Shown here: positions 36,767 through 45,552 of the stretch, piece after piece
Layout: each line of letters starts with the position of its first letter
Position numbering within the stretch: position 1 is the stretch's first letter
Assembly: GCA_903871875.1 (NCBI GenBank)
Contig: CAIQIR010000127.1
Coordinates: 1 to 64,000, forward strand
Direction of reading: 5' to 3'
DNA length: 64,000 nt
Source: an uncultured Schlesneria sp.
GTDB taxonomy: Bacteria > Planctomycetota > Planctomycetia > Planctomycetales > Planctomycetaceae
Program-made: the position numbers and the translations under genes
The notes under the pieces: generated by a model
The model's database searches: none
Seen by the model: the letters and a program-made list of their open reading frames with translations, nothing else
What the model was told of the DNA's origin: nothing

Positions 36767-37695
36767 ACTCTCCGATGCGGATCGTCTCGCTGCTGCCCAG
36801 CGCCACAGAAATTGTCTGCCAGCTTGGGCTTGAACAGTCACTTGTTGGAGTGACGCATGAATGTGACTTCCCGCCTTTCGTTCGCGCTCTGCCCAAAGTC
36901 ACCACGACTTTGATCCCGCATGATGCGTCAAGCGGCGAGATCGATCAATTGGTTCGGGATCGTCTCAAATCTCAGCGAGCGCTGTATACGCTGGATATGG
37001 TGGTCCTCGAACAGTTGCGTCCCGACCTAATTGTGACCCAGGCCTTATGTGATGTCTGCGCCGTGGCGGAGGCGGAAGTGACGGCTGCGGCTTGTACGCT
37101 TCCCGGTTCTCCACGTGTTGTGAATCTGGAACCGATGAGTCTGTCAGATGTCTTTTCGACGTTACAAACTGTGGGGGACATGGCCGGCGTGCCCGATAAG
37201 GCCCGGCAGATTGTGCGTGAACTTCAAGCGAGAACGGACGCAGTCGTCGGAAGATCACTCGCGATTCGCCGCCGTCCCCGAGTGATCTTGCTTGAGTGGA
37301 TCGACCCACCCTTCTCTTGCGGACACTGGTCGCCGGAACTGGTCCGAATGGCTGGCGGCGACGAGCAGCTTGGTCGCCCCGGCGTGGCGTCGCGAACGGT
37401 ACGGTGGGACGAAGTGACCGCGGCCCAGCCCGAGGTCTTGGTCATCGCTTGCTGCGGTTTCGACGTTTCGCGGACGCTGATCGATGTCGAAATTCTTTTG
37501 CGGTATCCCGGCTGGTCCGAACTTCCTGCCGTACGAACGGAGCAGGTGTTCGTCGTCGACGGAAACGCCTACTTCAGTCGTCCTGGTCCTCGGCTGGTCG
37601 AATCATTGGAATTGCTGGCCCATGCGCTGCATCCCGATTTGCATCCCGCCCCCAGCGGAATTCCCGCAGCTCTACGACTTGATCTTTTGAAATAG
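36763..37695 (+). CDS. Cobalamin-binding (BtuF-like) helical-backbone metal receptor
   Basis: A 310-residue protein of the periplasmic-binding family III, related to BtuF: RIVSLLPSATEIVCQLGLEQSLVGVTHECDFP, then YTLDMVVLEQLRPDLIVTQALCDVCAV and EPMSLSDVFSTLQTVG. Unlike real BtuF it has no signal peptide or lipobox, so it is predicted to be cytoplasmic. Several planctomycete and other BtuF-like proteins share this cytoplasmic form. The start codon is GTG at 36763 within the stop of the STAS gene (GTGA), showing coupling; an ATG at 36775 is the alternative. The STAS and MtaB neighbours are functionally unrelated. Confidence 0.8.
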   Translation: MNSPMRIVSLLPSATEIVCQLGLEQSLVGVTHECDFPPFVRALPKVTTTLIPHDASSGEIDQLVRDRLKSQRALYTLDMVVLEQLRPDLIVTQALCDVCAVAEAEVTAAACTLPGSPRVVNLEPMSLSDVFSTLQTVGDMAGVPDKARQIVRELQARTDAVVGRSLAIRRRPRVILLEWIDPPFSCGHWSPELVRMAGGDEQLGRPGVASRTVRWDEVTAAQPEVLVIACCGFDVSRTLIDVEILLRYPGWSELPAVRTEQVFVVDGNAYFSRPGPRLVESLELLAHALHPDLHPAPSGIPAALRLDLLK

Positions 37696-37714
37696 CGTTC
37701 GACCGGCATGAAGA

Positions 37715-37733
37715 CGGCCGACGGGATCGGCCG
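37715..37733. terminator. Small GC hairpin between convergent genes
   Basis: CGGCCGA (37715-37721) and TCGGCCG (37727-37733) pair around CGGGA. It lies between the stops of the BtuF-like gene (37695) and the PQQ-propeller gene (37752) and probably serves both, though no strong U-run is present. Confidence 0.4.
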
Positions 37734-37751
37734 CAAATCTACCTGGACGGA

Positions 37752-39569
37752 CTACTTCTGTGTCGTGCCCAACGCACTGACCTTGGTTTCGGCCGCTGCA
37801 GTTTCCAGCGGCAAGCTGAAGCAAGCAATCTCTTCGGCGTTGCGAACGAAAAGTTTTCCATGGGCGATAACAGGGTGATTCCAAGTCTTGCCTTCGATGG
37901 CTTTGATACGAGCCAGCTCTTTGTGCTGTTCCGGTTGGGCTTTAACCAAAGCCACCTCCCCTTGCTCTGTCAGGATCAGCAATAGAGCTTCGTCTGACAG
38001 CAAAAGCACCTGCCCATTGCCGTACCCTCGGGCACGCCATTGAAGACGCCCATCGTTCAGGCTGACACACATGAAAATATTGCCGTCGAATCCGTACAGA
38101 AAATCGCCGGCTACCACCAGATCGTTGTAGTACGGCTTGATCGTTTTAGTCGTCCAGACTTCTTTAATCTGCCAAGCGTCACCGTCTCGCTGAATGCCCA
38201 GCCGCCGCGTGCCGCCGGACATGCCGGTTCCGAGCAGAATCTCTGTTTCGCCAAGGATTGTGGGCTGAACCACACGAGCCTGTTCGACTCGCCATTCATG
38301 TTGCCAAAGCACCGTTCCCCGTTCCGGTTGGTACGCCGTCAGGCCCACATTCGTGGCAATCAGAACTTGTTCGACGCCGTCGATAGTTGCCGGATGCGTT
38401 GAGCAGTAACTCTGAGTACCTTCACCCGAAGCCCATGCCAATTGGCCCGATTCGATATTGTAGGCAACGACACTTTTGCCCTCAGATCCCCCGGCGAATA
38501 CTGACACCAACCCATGAGAGACCAACGGCGAACTGGAAAATCCCCATTGGGGAACCTTTGCTCCAGAATCCTTCACAATATCTGCGGTCCAAAACAACTT
38601 ACCCGTGGCGGCGTTCAGGCAATTCAATCGTCCGGTCGCACCCATTGCGTAAAGACGCCCCTCATGGAAGGTCGGTGTCCCACGAGGACCCGCTCCGGCG
38701 ACCACTTCTTCGAATCGAGCGGTATCGCGATGGGCCCAAATCTCTTGTCCAGATTCCGTGTCGTAGCAGACGACAAATTCATCGTCACCGCGTTGTTCCT
38801 GAGTAAACAGTCGATTGCCAATAATCGTACAGGACGACCACCCGGGGCCGACTCGGTGTCGCCATAATTCTTTAGGTGGCGATTTATCCCATTCCGTGTT
38901 GATGCGAATGCCCGCCAAACGGCCGTCACGTTGCGGTCCACGAAAGCAGGGCCAATCTCCCTTCTGAAGCGTCAGATCTGCGATCGCGACCGTGTCCGAC
39001 GGCTGAGTGATGCTTTTCAGTGCCGACAGCAGTTTTTCTTCCGGCGTCGGCGTCCATCGCCAGTTGAATGTGGCAGCAAAGCTGCCGTCCATGCCATCGA
39101 TTCGCAGCAATGAAAAGAACACACCCATTGCCAGAAAAATGACCAACAAACCGATTCGACGGATTGGCCATGACAGTTTGTAGGTGACGATTAACCACGA
39201 GACCCACACCGTTGTCACGACGGGTAGTGCGTACAATATCAGGCCCATTGGGGGGAAGTTCTTGCCTGCAATTGCCATGGTCGCTACAGCGACCGCACAG
39301 AACGTTCCGAAGCCCAGCAGCCGATCAGACCAGCGAAGTCGGCTTCCAAATAGCCACCAAAGATTGAGTAAAACAGTGGCGACCGCCGGTGCGATCACCA
39401 AGCCGAAAAAGAATTTCGATGGAGCCGATTCGCCGACTGTGGCCCAGATTCTGGCGAGGCCGATGGCGGCGACGATCGCGATCGCAGGCCACAAGCGCAG
39501 ACGGGTTTCCGCTGGGATTTTGGGTGATTCTTTTGGACTTGCATCGGCTTGAACTGCGACATCGGACAT
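37752..39569 (-). CDS. Membrane-anchored PQQ-like beta-propeller protein
   Basis: The 605-residue protein has an N-terminal membrane part of about five helices (residues about 25-155) and then a large beta-propeller with PQQ-type repeats, for example WPCFRGPQRDGRLAG, GWSSCTIIGNRLFTQEQRGDDEFVVCYDTESGQEIWAHR and YAMGATGRLNCLNAATGKLFWTADI. This architecture is common in planctomycetes, where such proteins are named outer-membrane-assembly- or dehydrogenase-like, but without the metal ligands of quinoprotein enzymes. Enzymatic activity is unproven. It is likely a scaffold on the outside of the inner membrane. It follows the GH43-like gene on the same strand after about 257 bases. Confidence 0.82.
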   Translation of the reverse strand: MSDVAVQADASPKESPKIPAETRLRLWPAIAIVAAIGLARIWATVGESAPSKFFFGLVIAPAVATVLLNLWWLFGSRLRWSDRLLGFGTFCAVAVATMAIAGKNFPPMGLILYALPVVTTVWVSWLIVTYKLSWPIRRIGLLVIFLAMGVFFSLLRIDGMDGSFAATFNWRWTPTPEEKLLSALKSITQPSDTVAIADLTLQKGDWPCFRGPQRDGRLAGIRINTEWDKSPPKELWRHRVGPGWSSCTIIGNRLFTQEQRGDDEFVVCYDTESGQEIWAHRDTARFEEVVAGAGPRGTPTFHEGRLYAMGATGRLNCLNAATGKLFWTADIVKDSGAKVPQWGFSSSPLVSHGLVSVFAGGSEGKSVVAYNIESGQLAWASGEGTQSYCSTHPATIDGVEQVLIATNVGLTAYQPERGTVLWQHEWRVEQARVVQPTILGETEILLGTGMSGGTRRLGIQRDGDAWQIKEVWTTKTIKPYYNDLVVAGDFLYGFDGNIFMCVSLNDGRLQWRARGYGNGQVLLLSDEALLLILTEQGEVALVKAQPEQHKELARIKAIEGKTWNHPVIAHGKLFVRNAEEIACFSLPLETAAAETKVSALGTTQK

Positions 39570-39826
39570 GGATCACTCCCTTGGAACGTTTTTTCTAAAT
39601 CGTTCCTGTCAGAAACGACACCGATATCATAGGAGTCATGCACTTTTCCGTCGACATGATTGTCAGGGTGTGCAACGAGCGTGGAAGGCATCTCTTTGCG
39701 GTGCCAGCCCGGAGCCCGATTTGGCAATACAGATTTCTCGACGGGGTTTTCGGAATGTGCTGGAACCCGAATTCTTTGCAGACAGACGAATTGACCGCGT
39801 TTGCCAGCCCCGTTTTGCAGTCACCT

Positions 39827-40873
39827 TTAGCGTTGATTCAAGACCAATAGCGCGCGAGAAGTGGACCCTTTGGGCGAACGGAAATAGATGTAAAGAGTTT
39901 TTTCGAGTTGCACGAATTCGGGGCCGTCGTAACCGAATCCGCCATCGGTGGCAGGGAGGATCGGATTGTGTGGGAATTTTTCCCAAGGACCTGAAATCGA
40001 TTTGGACCGGGCCAGACCTGAACTCCATTTGGCTTTGTCGTAAGGCTGATCCGTGGAACCTTCAAACACCATGTAGTAATAACCGGCTTGCTTCAGAATG
40101 GATCGCTTACCGATCGTTCCCGAATCCCATCCCGTTTTGCTAGTTCTCACTACTGGACAGTTTCCGATACGTTTGAGTTTGGTCAAGTCCGCGCCGGCAG
40201 CTAACCCTACCTGGCAGTCATCAGGATCATCGTCCGGGTCAGTTCCCAACGGAGATTTCGAGCTTTTGCCGTATCCGTGATAGAAGACAAAAAACTGCCC
40301 GTCTTGATAGTAAACCGATGGCGTCCCAATGTTGTTCCGCTCCCAACTCAACGAGAGATTCGTCGGATCTTTGGGTTGGCGTTGTGCATGGACAAGAATT
40401 GGTGTGGGGTGTTTCGAAAACTCAATCCCATTGCTGCTCGTCGCGAGGCCGATATCGCCGGGTGAATCGCCGGCTCCCTCGTATGTGAGAAACCAATTCT
40501 CTCCGACTTTCACGGCACTGGGAAAAGCGGCAAAACGGCTATCCCATCCGCTTTGACTGCGAATTAGCACACGATCATGATTCCGAAACAAGACTCCGTC
40601 CAACGTCGTGGCCAAGCCGACACTGATTTGATCACCAACCGAAACATTGTAGTAGGCGTAGGTTTTTTCTTGATCTTTCACCACGCTCAAAAAATGCAGG
40701 CCGAAGTCGGCGCCAAAGACCGTCGGCTCCACCTCAAATCTCGCCCTGCCCGACCAGAGATCGTTGAGTGTCGGGTCGTTTGCGGGTGCGAATGACGATA
40801 ATCCCAACACGATTGCCGACAATAGAATGTGGCGCGCGATCGCGAGTTTGGTGATTCGCGAGAATTTTTTCAC
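39827..40873 (-). CDS. Secreted five-bladed beta-propeller glycosidase-like protein (GH43/GH130-like)
   Basis: A 348-residue secreted protein with signal peptide (HILLSAIVLGLSSFAPA-ND). The mature part shows glycosidase beta-propeller blades: FLSVVKDQEKTYAYYNVSV, WFLTYEGAGDSPGDIGLATSSNGIEF, IGTPSVYYQDGQFFVFYHGYG and YYYMVFEGSTDQP, with ISGPWEKFPHNPIL near the end. This matches GH43/GH32/GH130-like folds. The catalytic acids cannot be assigned by eye, so a carbohydrate-active role is likely but the specificity is unknown. It is divergent from the methyltransferase gene. Confidence 0.75.
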   Translation of the reverse strand: MKKFSRITKLAIARHILLSAIVLGLSSFAPANDPTLNDLWSGRARFEVEPTVFGADFGLHFLSVVKDQEKTYAYYNVSVGDQISVGLATTLDGVLFRNHDRVLIRSQSGWDSRFAAFPSAVKVGENWFLTYEGAGDSPGDIGLATSSNGIEFSKHPTPILVHAQRQPKDPTNLSLSWERNNIGTPSVYYQDGQFFVFYHGYGKSSKSPLGTDPDDDPDDCQVGLAAGADLTKLKRIGNCPVVRTSKTGWDSGTIGKRSILKQAGYYYMVFEGSTDQPYDKAKWSSGLARSKSISGPWEKFPHNPILPATDGGFGYDGPEFVQLEKTLYIYFRSPKGSTSRALLVLNQR

Positions 40874-41056
40874 GAGCGCAGCCCTGGTTCCTGGTGTTGG
40901 AAAGGCTAGTCAATTTGACTGTACGGCTGCGGTTCTCCCCGGCCAGTCGGCACGCCGTTATAATAGAACCTCGGTTTCGTTGCGTCGACGGGACTTTCAT
41001 CTGATCAGATCATGTGGCCGGGTCGCCACCGGGGAACAAGACGAAGGAGCCTTGAT

Positions 41057-41800
41057 TTGAAATCTTCCGTGGATGAAATCCGCCAGCGGTTTGATGCGGA
41101 TGTTGAACGTTTTTCCAATCTCGAGACCGGTCAATCGGCAACGGTTGATGCACCTCTGGCCATGGCTTTGGTGGCTCAAGCCGCGGCGGCAGTGACGCCC
41201 GGTGCGCGACAAGTCGTCGATGTTGGGTGTGGTGCGGGCAACTACACTTTGAGATTGTTGGAACTGCTTCCCAATTTAGACGTCACTTTGATCGACTTAA
41301 GCCAGCCAATGCTCGATCGTGCCGCCGAACGAGTAGAACGAGCTACTCGGGGCCATGTAACCAGAATCCAAAGCGACATTCGCGAATTGGAGCTTCCTGA
41401 AGCGAGCTGCGATGTGATTCTGGCGTCTGCGGTTCTGCACCATTTGCGGACCGATGCGGAATGGAACGACGTTTTTGCTAAGTTCCACCGGGCATTGCGT
41501 CCAGGTGGTTCGATCTGGATCTTTGATTTGATCGAAAGCTCGACTGCCGTGGTTCAGACGCTGATGTGGAAACGCTACGGCGAATATCTGTCCAATTTCA
41601 AAGACGAAGCCTATCGCGATGACGTCTTTCGATATATTGAGCGCGAAGACACGCCACGTTCGTTGATGTTTCAACTCGATTTGTTACGTCAGGTCGGATT
41701 TTGCGAGGTCGAAATTCTGCACAAGAACAGCTGCTTCGCAGCGTTTGGTGCAATTAAGCACGATTCTGCATCGATGGGGTCGAAGCAGTCCGGCCGATAG
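41057..41800 (+). CDS. Class I SAM-dependent methyltransferase
   Basis: About 247 residues with a Rossmann methyltransferase fold: VVDVGCGAGNYTLRLLE (SAM motif I, near residue 50), VTLIDLSQPML (motif II), VILASAVLHHL and ALRPGGSIWIFDLIES. The frame is open from 41012, but a TTG at 41057 with AAGGAG seven bases upstream gives the usual start (KSSVDEIRQRFDADVERFSNLETGQS). The methyl acceptor is unknown. The start DEIRQRFDADVERFSN resembles enzymes of the small-molecule C/O-methyltransferase group. It is convergent with tadC. Confidence 0.82.
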   Translation: MKSSVDEIRQRFDADVERFSNLETGQSATVDAPLAMALVAQAAAAVTPGARQVVDVGCGAGNYTLRLLELLPNLDVTLIDLSQPMLDRAAERVERATRGHVTRIQSDIRELELPEASCDVILASAVLHHLRTDAEWNDVFAKFHRALRPGGSIWIFDLIESSTAVVQTLMWKRYGEYLSNFKDEAYRDDVFRYIEREDTPRSLMFQLDLLRQVGFCEVEILHKNSCFAAFGAIKHDSASMGSKQSGR

Positions 41801-41844
41801 ATATCCGACGTTCAGTGACCAGGATGTGGCCTCTGGTCGACTGA

Positions 41845-43113
41845 TTAGCGGCCGGACGTTGGGCGAGCGGCCGCGCCGGGGTTTTGTCCACGAGAGCGGG
41901 TGGCGTTGATTCGCTGAACGACTTGCGATCCCGAGTTCAGTGAATCGAGGCCTCCGCCGTAGAAGAACCGTTGAAGTTCGTTGATGGCAGGTCCCAACAA
42001 GAACAGATAAACGGCGGGCATCAGACACAAAACAGTCGGGAACAGCAGACGGAAGGTGGCTCGATTACCTTTCTCGTCAGCCTGTTGGCGCTGACTTTCT
42101 CGCATGGTGTCGCTGTACGTCGTCAATGCTTGCGAAATGCTGGTTCCCATTCGTTCGGTTTGGATCAAGAGGGACGTCAACGAATGGACTTCTGGCAGAT
42201 CAATGCGCTGGCTGAAGTTTTCGAGAGCTGTTTGCAGCGTGCTGATTTTCGATTGCTCATTAACGATACCCAATTCTTGCGAAAGGGCAGGATAAACCGT
42301 ACGGAAATCACGGCCCACTCGCTGCAGCGAATCGGGCACGGTCAATCCTTGACCGACGCACATATTGAGCATGTCGAGCAGATCGGGCATCGCGCGTTCG
42401 ATCTCGTGTTTGCGTTCTTTCGCTTTGCTGCGAACGTAAAGTGCTGGAACGGCCCAACCGAGCAGTGGTGCCAAAATGCAGCCGACCACCATCCAGGGTT
42501 CAAGTTGGGGCGGGACGATCAATAGCAGCGAGCCGAACAGCAGGACGCCCATCATCATCAGGGCGTATCGCGTGGCGGCAAGGTTTTCGCTGGCGTGGGG
42601 ATTGTAGAAACCGGCTGACATCAATTCCTTGCGTGCTTCTTCCCGGCGCTCTGCCGATTCCGGAACCAAAGCGGCGAATGCCGGATTCAACCACGAACCG
42701 AATGTTCGATCGCTATCCGCCACACCCGGCACATCGGCTGGAAGTACACGCGGCATCGGATTGGCATTGCGTGGAAGCATGCCAGTCGTTTCCAGCAATC
42801 TTCGTTCTTCCCAACTGGGGGTACCACCATCTGGAGTACTTCGATAGGCGGAAGCAGCCGAAGGGGCGACCGTGGCGACAGCAGTCAAAGCGGGTGCGGC
42901 AACTGGACGAGAAGCGATAACCGGAACGGGAGCAACCGGCGCTGGTGTCGCGACAGGAACCGCCTCGGGAACGATCTTGCGGATTTTGGTCGAACTGGTC
43001 ACGGGAACCGCGTCGGATTTAACTCGGCCCTTGCGCCAGATGCGAAACAGCATCAATGCGACGACGGCGCCACAGACCGAGTAGAACACTGTCAAAGCCT
43101 GAAAAGACAACAT
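41845..43113 (-). CDS. tadC: Tad pilus inner-membrane platform protein TadC
   Basis: A type II secretion F-domain protein, 422 residues. One N-terminal helix and a Pro/Ala/Val-rich linker (residues about 35-90) precede the platform domain: two helices near 185-225, a soluble GspF segment (ERAMPDLLDMLNMCVGQGLTVPDSLQRVG, then LPEVHSLTSLLIQTERMGTSISQAL) and a C-terminal pair of helices. TadC pairs with TadB as the assembly platform of the Flp pilus machine. It follows tadB by about 93 bases in the minus-strand cluster. Confidence 0.9.
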   Translation of the reverse strand: MLSFQALTVFYSVCGAVVALMLFRIWRKGRVKSDAVPVTSSTKIRKIVPEAVPVATPAPVAPVPVIASRPVAAPALTAVATVAPSAASAYRSTPDGGTPSWEERRLLETTGMLPRNANPMPRVLPADVPGVADSDRTFGSWLNPAFAALVPESAERREEARKELMSAGFYNPHASENLAATRYALMMMGVLLFGSLLLIVPPQLEPWMVVGCILAPLLGWAVPALYVRSKAKERKHEIERAMPDLLDMLNMCVGQGLTVPDSLQRVGRDFRTVYPALSQELGIVNEQSKISTLQTALENFSQRIDLPEVHSLTSLLIQTERMGTSISQALTTYSDTMRESQRQQADEKGNRATFRLLFPTVLCLMPAVYLFLLGPAINELQRFFYGGGLDSLNSGSQVVQRINATRSRGQNPGAAARPTSGR

Positions 43114-43206
43114 GGAAAACTCCTGCCGTAAAGCCGGCGAGGTGATTCAGTAAAAAGCGAGGGCATTATCAAGTTCAAATCGTTCGCGTGCGTCCGTGAA
43201 TCCGTC

Positions 43207-44061
43207 TCATGTCTGCTGGCTGGATTTCAAAATTCGCATAATCCAAAGGCCGCCCACGATTTCGAGAACGATCGCGAGAATCGTGGCGTTGCGGCCCCAG
43301 GGTGACGACAACAATTCCTGCAAATAGGTTGGTTTACGGGCGATGAAGAATGCGAGGACGGCCGGAGGTAGAACGATCATCAGAATGGCAGTGGCACGGC
43401 TGGCCGCCGTGGCGGCTCGCAGCCGCCCCAGAAACGACAGGCGATCGCGCACCGTGCGCGACAGTCGTTCCAGAACAGTGACCAGATCGCCACCAGTCTG
43501 CTGCTGCACGGTCAAAGTCGTACAGAGCAGACTGAGTGTCATCAAACCTGTCCGATGCGGCAGGTCGCGAAGTGCGTCCTTCAATTGGACGCCCATCTTC
43601 AGGCGACCCGCCGCGAGTTTCAATTCGTCGCCTAGGGGCGAGGGGGTATCCGCCGATACGACTTCCAGACTTTGTCCCACGCTGCGACCGGTCTTTGCTG
43701 CACGAGCCAGTTCTTCGAGCATGCTGGGAATCTGCTGCATCATTTTATCTTGACGGCGTGTTCGTACGACAATCGCCACGATCACCGGCAACATGAATCC
43801 GATCAATGTGCCCAGCGCTGTCGTCAGCAGGTTCTCATGGACCACGAAGACCGTACCACCGATCGTGATTCCTGAGCACAGGCAGATTGCCAGCAGCATT
43901 GATGGAGAAATCGCCATCCCTGATTGCAACATCAGATCGTCGAACCAACTGTTGATTTGGTCGGCCGCATCATCTCCCTTGCCCGATCCGAAGACCTCCT
44001 GGTCCTTCAGAATGCCGGCAAACGAAGTCGACGTTTGCCAAGAGTTGGTGTTCGTAGCCAT
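43207..44061 (-). CDS. tadB: Tad pilus inner-membrane platform protein TadB
   Basis: A GspF-type platform protein. The frame opens with TTG at 44088; Met at 44061 has AAGGA about 6 bases upstream and is preferred, giving 284 residues. It has two helices at about 50-100 (LLAICLCSGITIGGTVFVVH and LGTLIGFMLPVIVAIVV), the soluble F-domain IPSMLEELARAAKTGRSVGQSLEVVSADTPSPLGDEL, and two C-terminal helices. It follows tadA by about 70 bases and forms the platform with TadC. Confidence 0.9.
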   Translation of the reverse strand: MATNTNSWQTSTSFAGILKDQEVFGSGKGDDAADQINSWFDDLMLQSGMAISPSMLLAICLCSGITIGGTVFVVHENLLTTALGTLIGFMLPVIVAIVVRTRRQDKMMQQIPSMLEELARAAKTGRSVGQSLEVVSADTPSPLGDELKLAAGRLKMGVQLKDALRDLPHRTGLMTLSLLCTTLTVQQQTGGDLVTVLERLSRTVRDRLSFLGRLRAATAASRATAILMIVLPPAVLAFFIARKPTYLQELLSSPWGRNATILAIVLEIVGGLWIMRILKSSQQT

Positions 44062-44130
44062 GACGGCAGTCCTTGTCAGCAGAGACAAACAAGTTCACTA
44101 AGTGAAATCACAAAGCCAAGGAAAAACGGT

Positions 44131-45471
44131 TCAACGGGAGGTCGGTCGATAATCGCGTGTCGAATTCAATTCGCGAGCCGAAAACAACATTGACGGAACG
44201 TCCTGGCCACGACTGGAAAGGCGTTTGATCGCTTGTGGTTCGTAACCGGTCGCGTAGAAGGCCCCGCGTGCACGACCATTGGCATCGATGCCGGCCATGC
44301 GATAGACAAAAATGTCTTCGATTTCGTAGGTTCCGTCCTGGCAGCCGCATAGTTCTGAAACTCGCATGACCTTTCGTTCGCCGGTGCTCAGACGCATGAT
44401 GTGGACCAGAATTTGAATCGCGGAAGCAATGTACTGACGTGCCACCAGCGTCGGCAGTTCGACCCCGGACAATGCAATCATCAATTCCATACGGTCCAAC
44501 GCGTCGCGCGTATCGTTCGCGTGAACGGTACTCATCGAACCATCGTGGCCCGTGTTCATGGCTTGCAGCATATCCAGGACTTCGCCGCCGCGCGCTTCGC
44601 CGACCAAAATCCGGTCGGGACGCATTCGCAGGCTGTTCTTCAGCAAGTCACGTTGCGAGATTTCGCCACGTCCTTCGACGTTGGGTGGGCGAGTTTCCAA
44701 GGCCACGACATCGCGTTGTTGCAGTTGCAATTCGGCCGTTTGTTCGATCGTGACGACGCGTTCCGTCTCAGGAATGAACCGGCTGAGATTATTCAGCATT
44801 GTCGTCTTGCCGGCGCCGGTACCGCCGCTGACGACCATGTTCATTCGTCCACGGACGCAGGCGACCATGAAATCCGCCATTTCGGGGGTCAAGGTGCCTA
44901 ACCGGACCATATCTTCGAGAGCAATGCCCTTCTCTTTAAATCGGCGAATGGAAACGGTCGGCCCGCGCAGTGCCAGCGGTGGAATGACGGCGTTCAAGCG
45001 GGAACCGTCTGGTAATTTAGCATCGACCATCGGCGAAACTTCGTCGATTCGACGACCGGCCCGGCCCACCAATCGCTGAATAAAGTGCAGCAGATGTTCG
45101 TCGTTGGCAAAGCGAACGTCGGTTCGTTCGAGAATACCGTTGCGTTCGATGAAAACACTATCGGGTCCGTTGATCAATACGTCGCTGACATCGGTATCCT
45201 GCATCAGGGACTCGATCGGGCCAAAGCCGTAGATCTCGTCCATGATTTCGCGGACCATCGCTTCGCGATCGTCAGCGGGAAGGTTAACCGTTTCTTGCAC
45301 GCACAGATGACTGGCCAGCGCGCGAAGCTGTGAACGCAGTTCGCGTTCCTGCAACTGTCCCGCCTTGGAAAGATCGATCGCGTCGACCATCTGCCGATGC
45401 AATCGTGTCTTCAACTGCTGGAAGGCTTGTCGTGGATCAACGACGGCGGGTGATGTTTGTTCGGCGAGCAT
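44131..45471 (-). CDS. tadA: Tad pilus assembly ATPase TadA (CpaF)
   Basis: This secretion ATPase of the GspE/VirB11 family drives assembly of Flp pili. The 446-residue protein shows the CpaF N-terminal domain, YGFGPIESLMQDTDVSDVLINGPDSVFIER, the Walker A GGTGAGKTT at about 214-222, the Asp box and the Walker B RPDRILVGEARGGEVLDML. A His box follows (NTGHDGSMSTVHANDTRDALDRME). All catalytic motifs are intact. It is in the middle of the minus-strand cluster, after the tadG-like gene. Confidence 0.95.
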   Translation of the reverse strand: MLAEQTSPAVVDPRQAFQQLKTRLHRQMVDAIDLSKAGQLQERELRSQLRALASHLCVQETVNLPADDREAMVREIMDEIYGFGPIESLMQDTDVSDVLINGPDSVFIERNGILERTDVRFANDEHLLHFIQRLVGRAGRRIDEVSPMVDAKLPDGSRLNAVIPPLALRGPTVSIRRFKEKGIALEDMVRLGTLTPEMADFMVACVRGRMNMVVSGGTGAGKTTMLNNLSRFIPETERVVTIEQTAELQLQQRDVVALETRPPNVEGRGEISQRDLLKNSLRMRPDRILVGEARGGEVLDMLQAMNTGHDGSMSTVHANDTRDALDRMELMIALSGVELPTLVARQYIASAIQILVHIMRLSTGERKVMRVSELCGCQDGTYEIEDIFVYRMAGIDANGRARGAFYATGYEPQAIKRLSSRGQDVPSMLFSARELNSTRDYRPTSR

Positions 45472-45552
45472 GGGGCGTTCCGATGTAAGAATTGTCCGAG
45501 TGCTGTTGTTGTTTATCTGGCTGAAAATCGACCGGCAAATGCCGCATGGGGG

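Noticed and set aside
44401-44901. Plus-strand frame of 166 codons inside tadA
   Set aside because: Antisense shadow of a gene with intact ATPase motifs.
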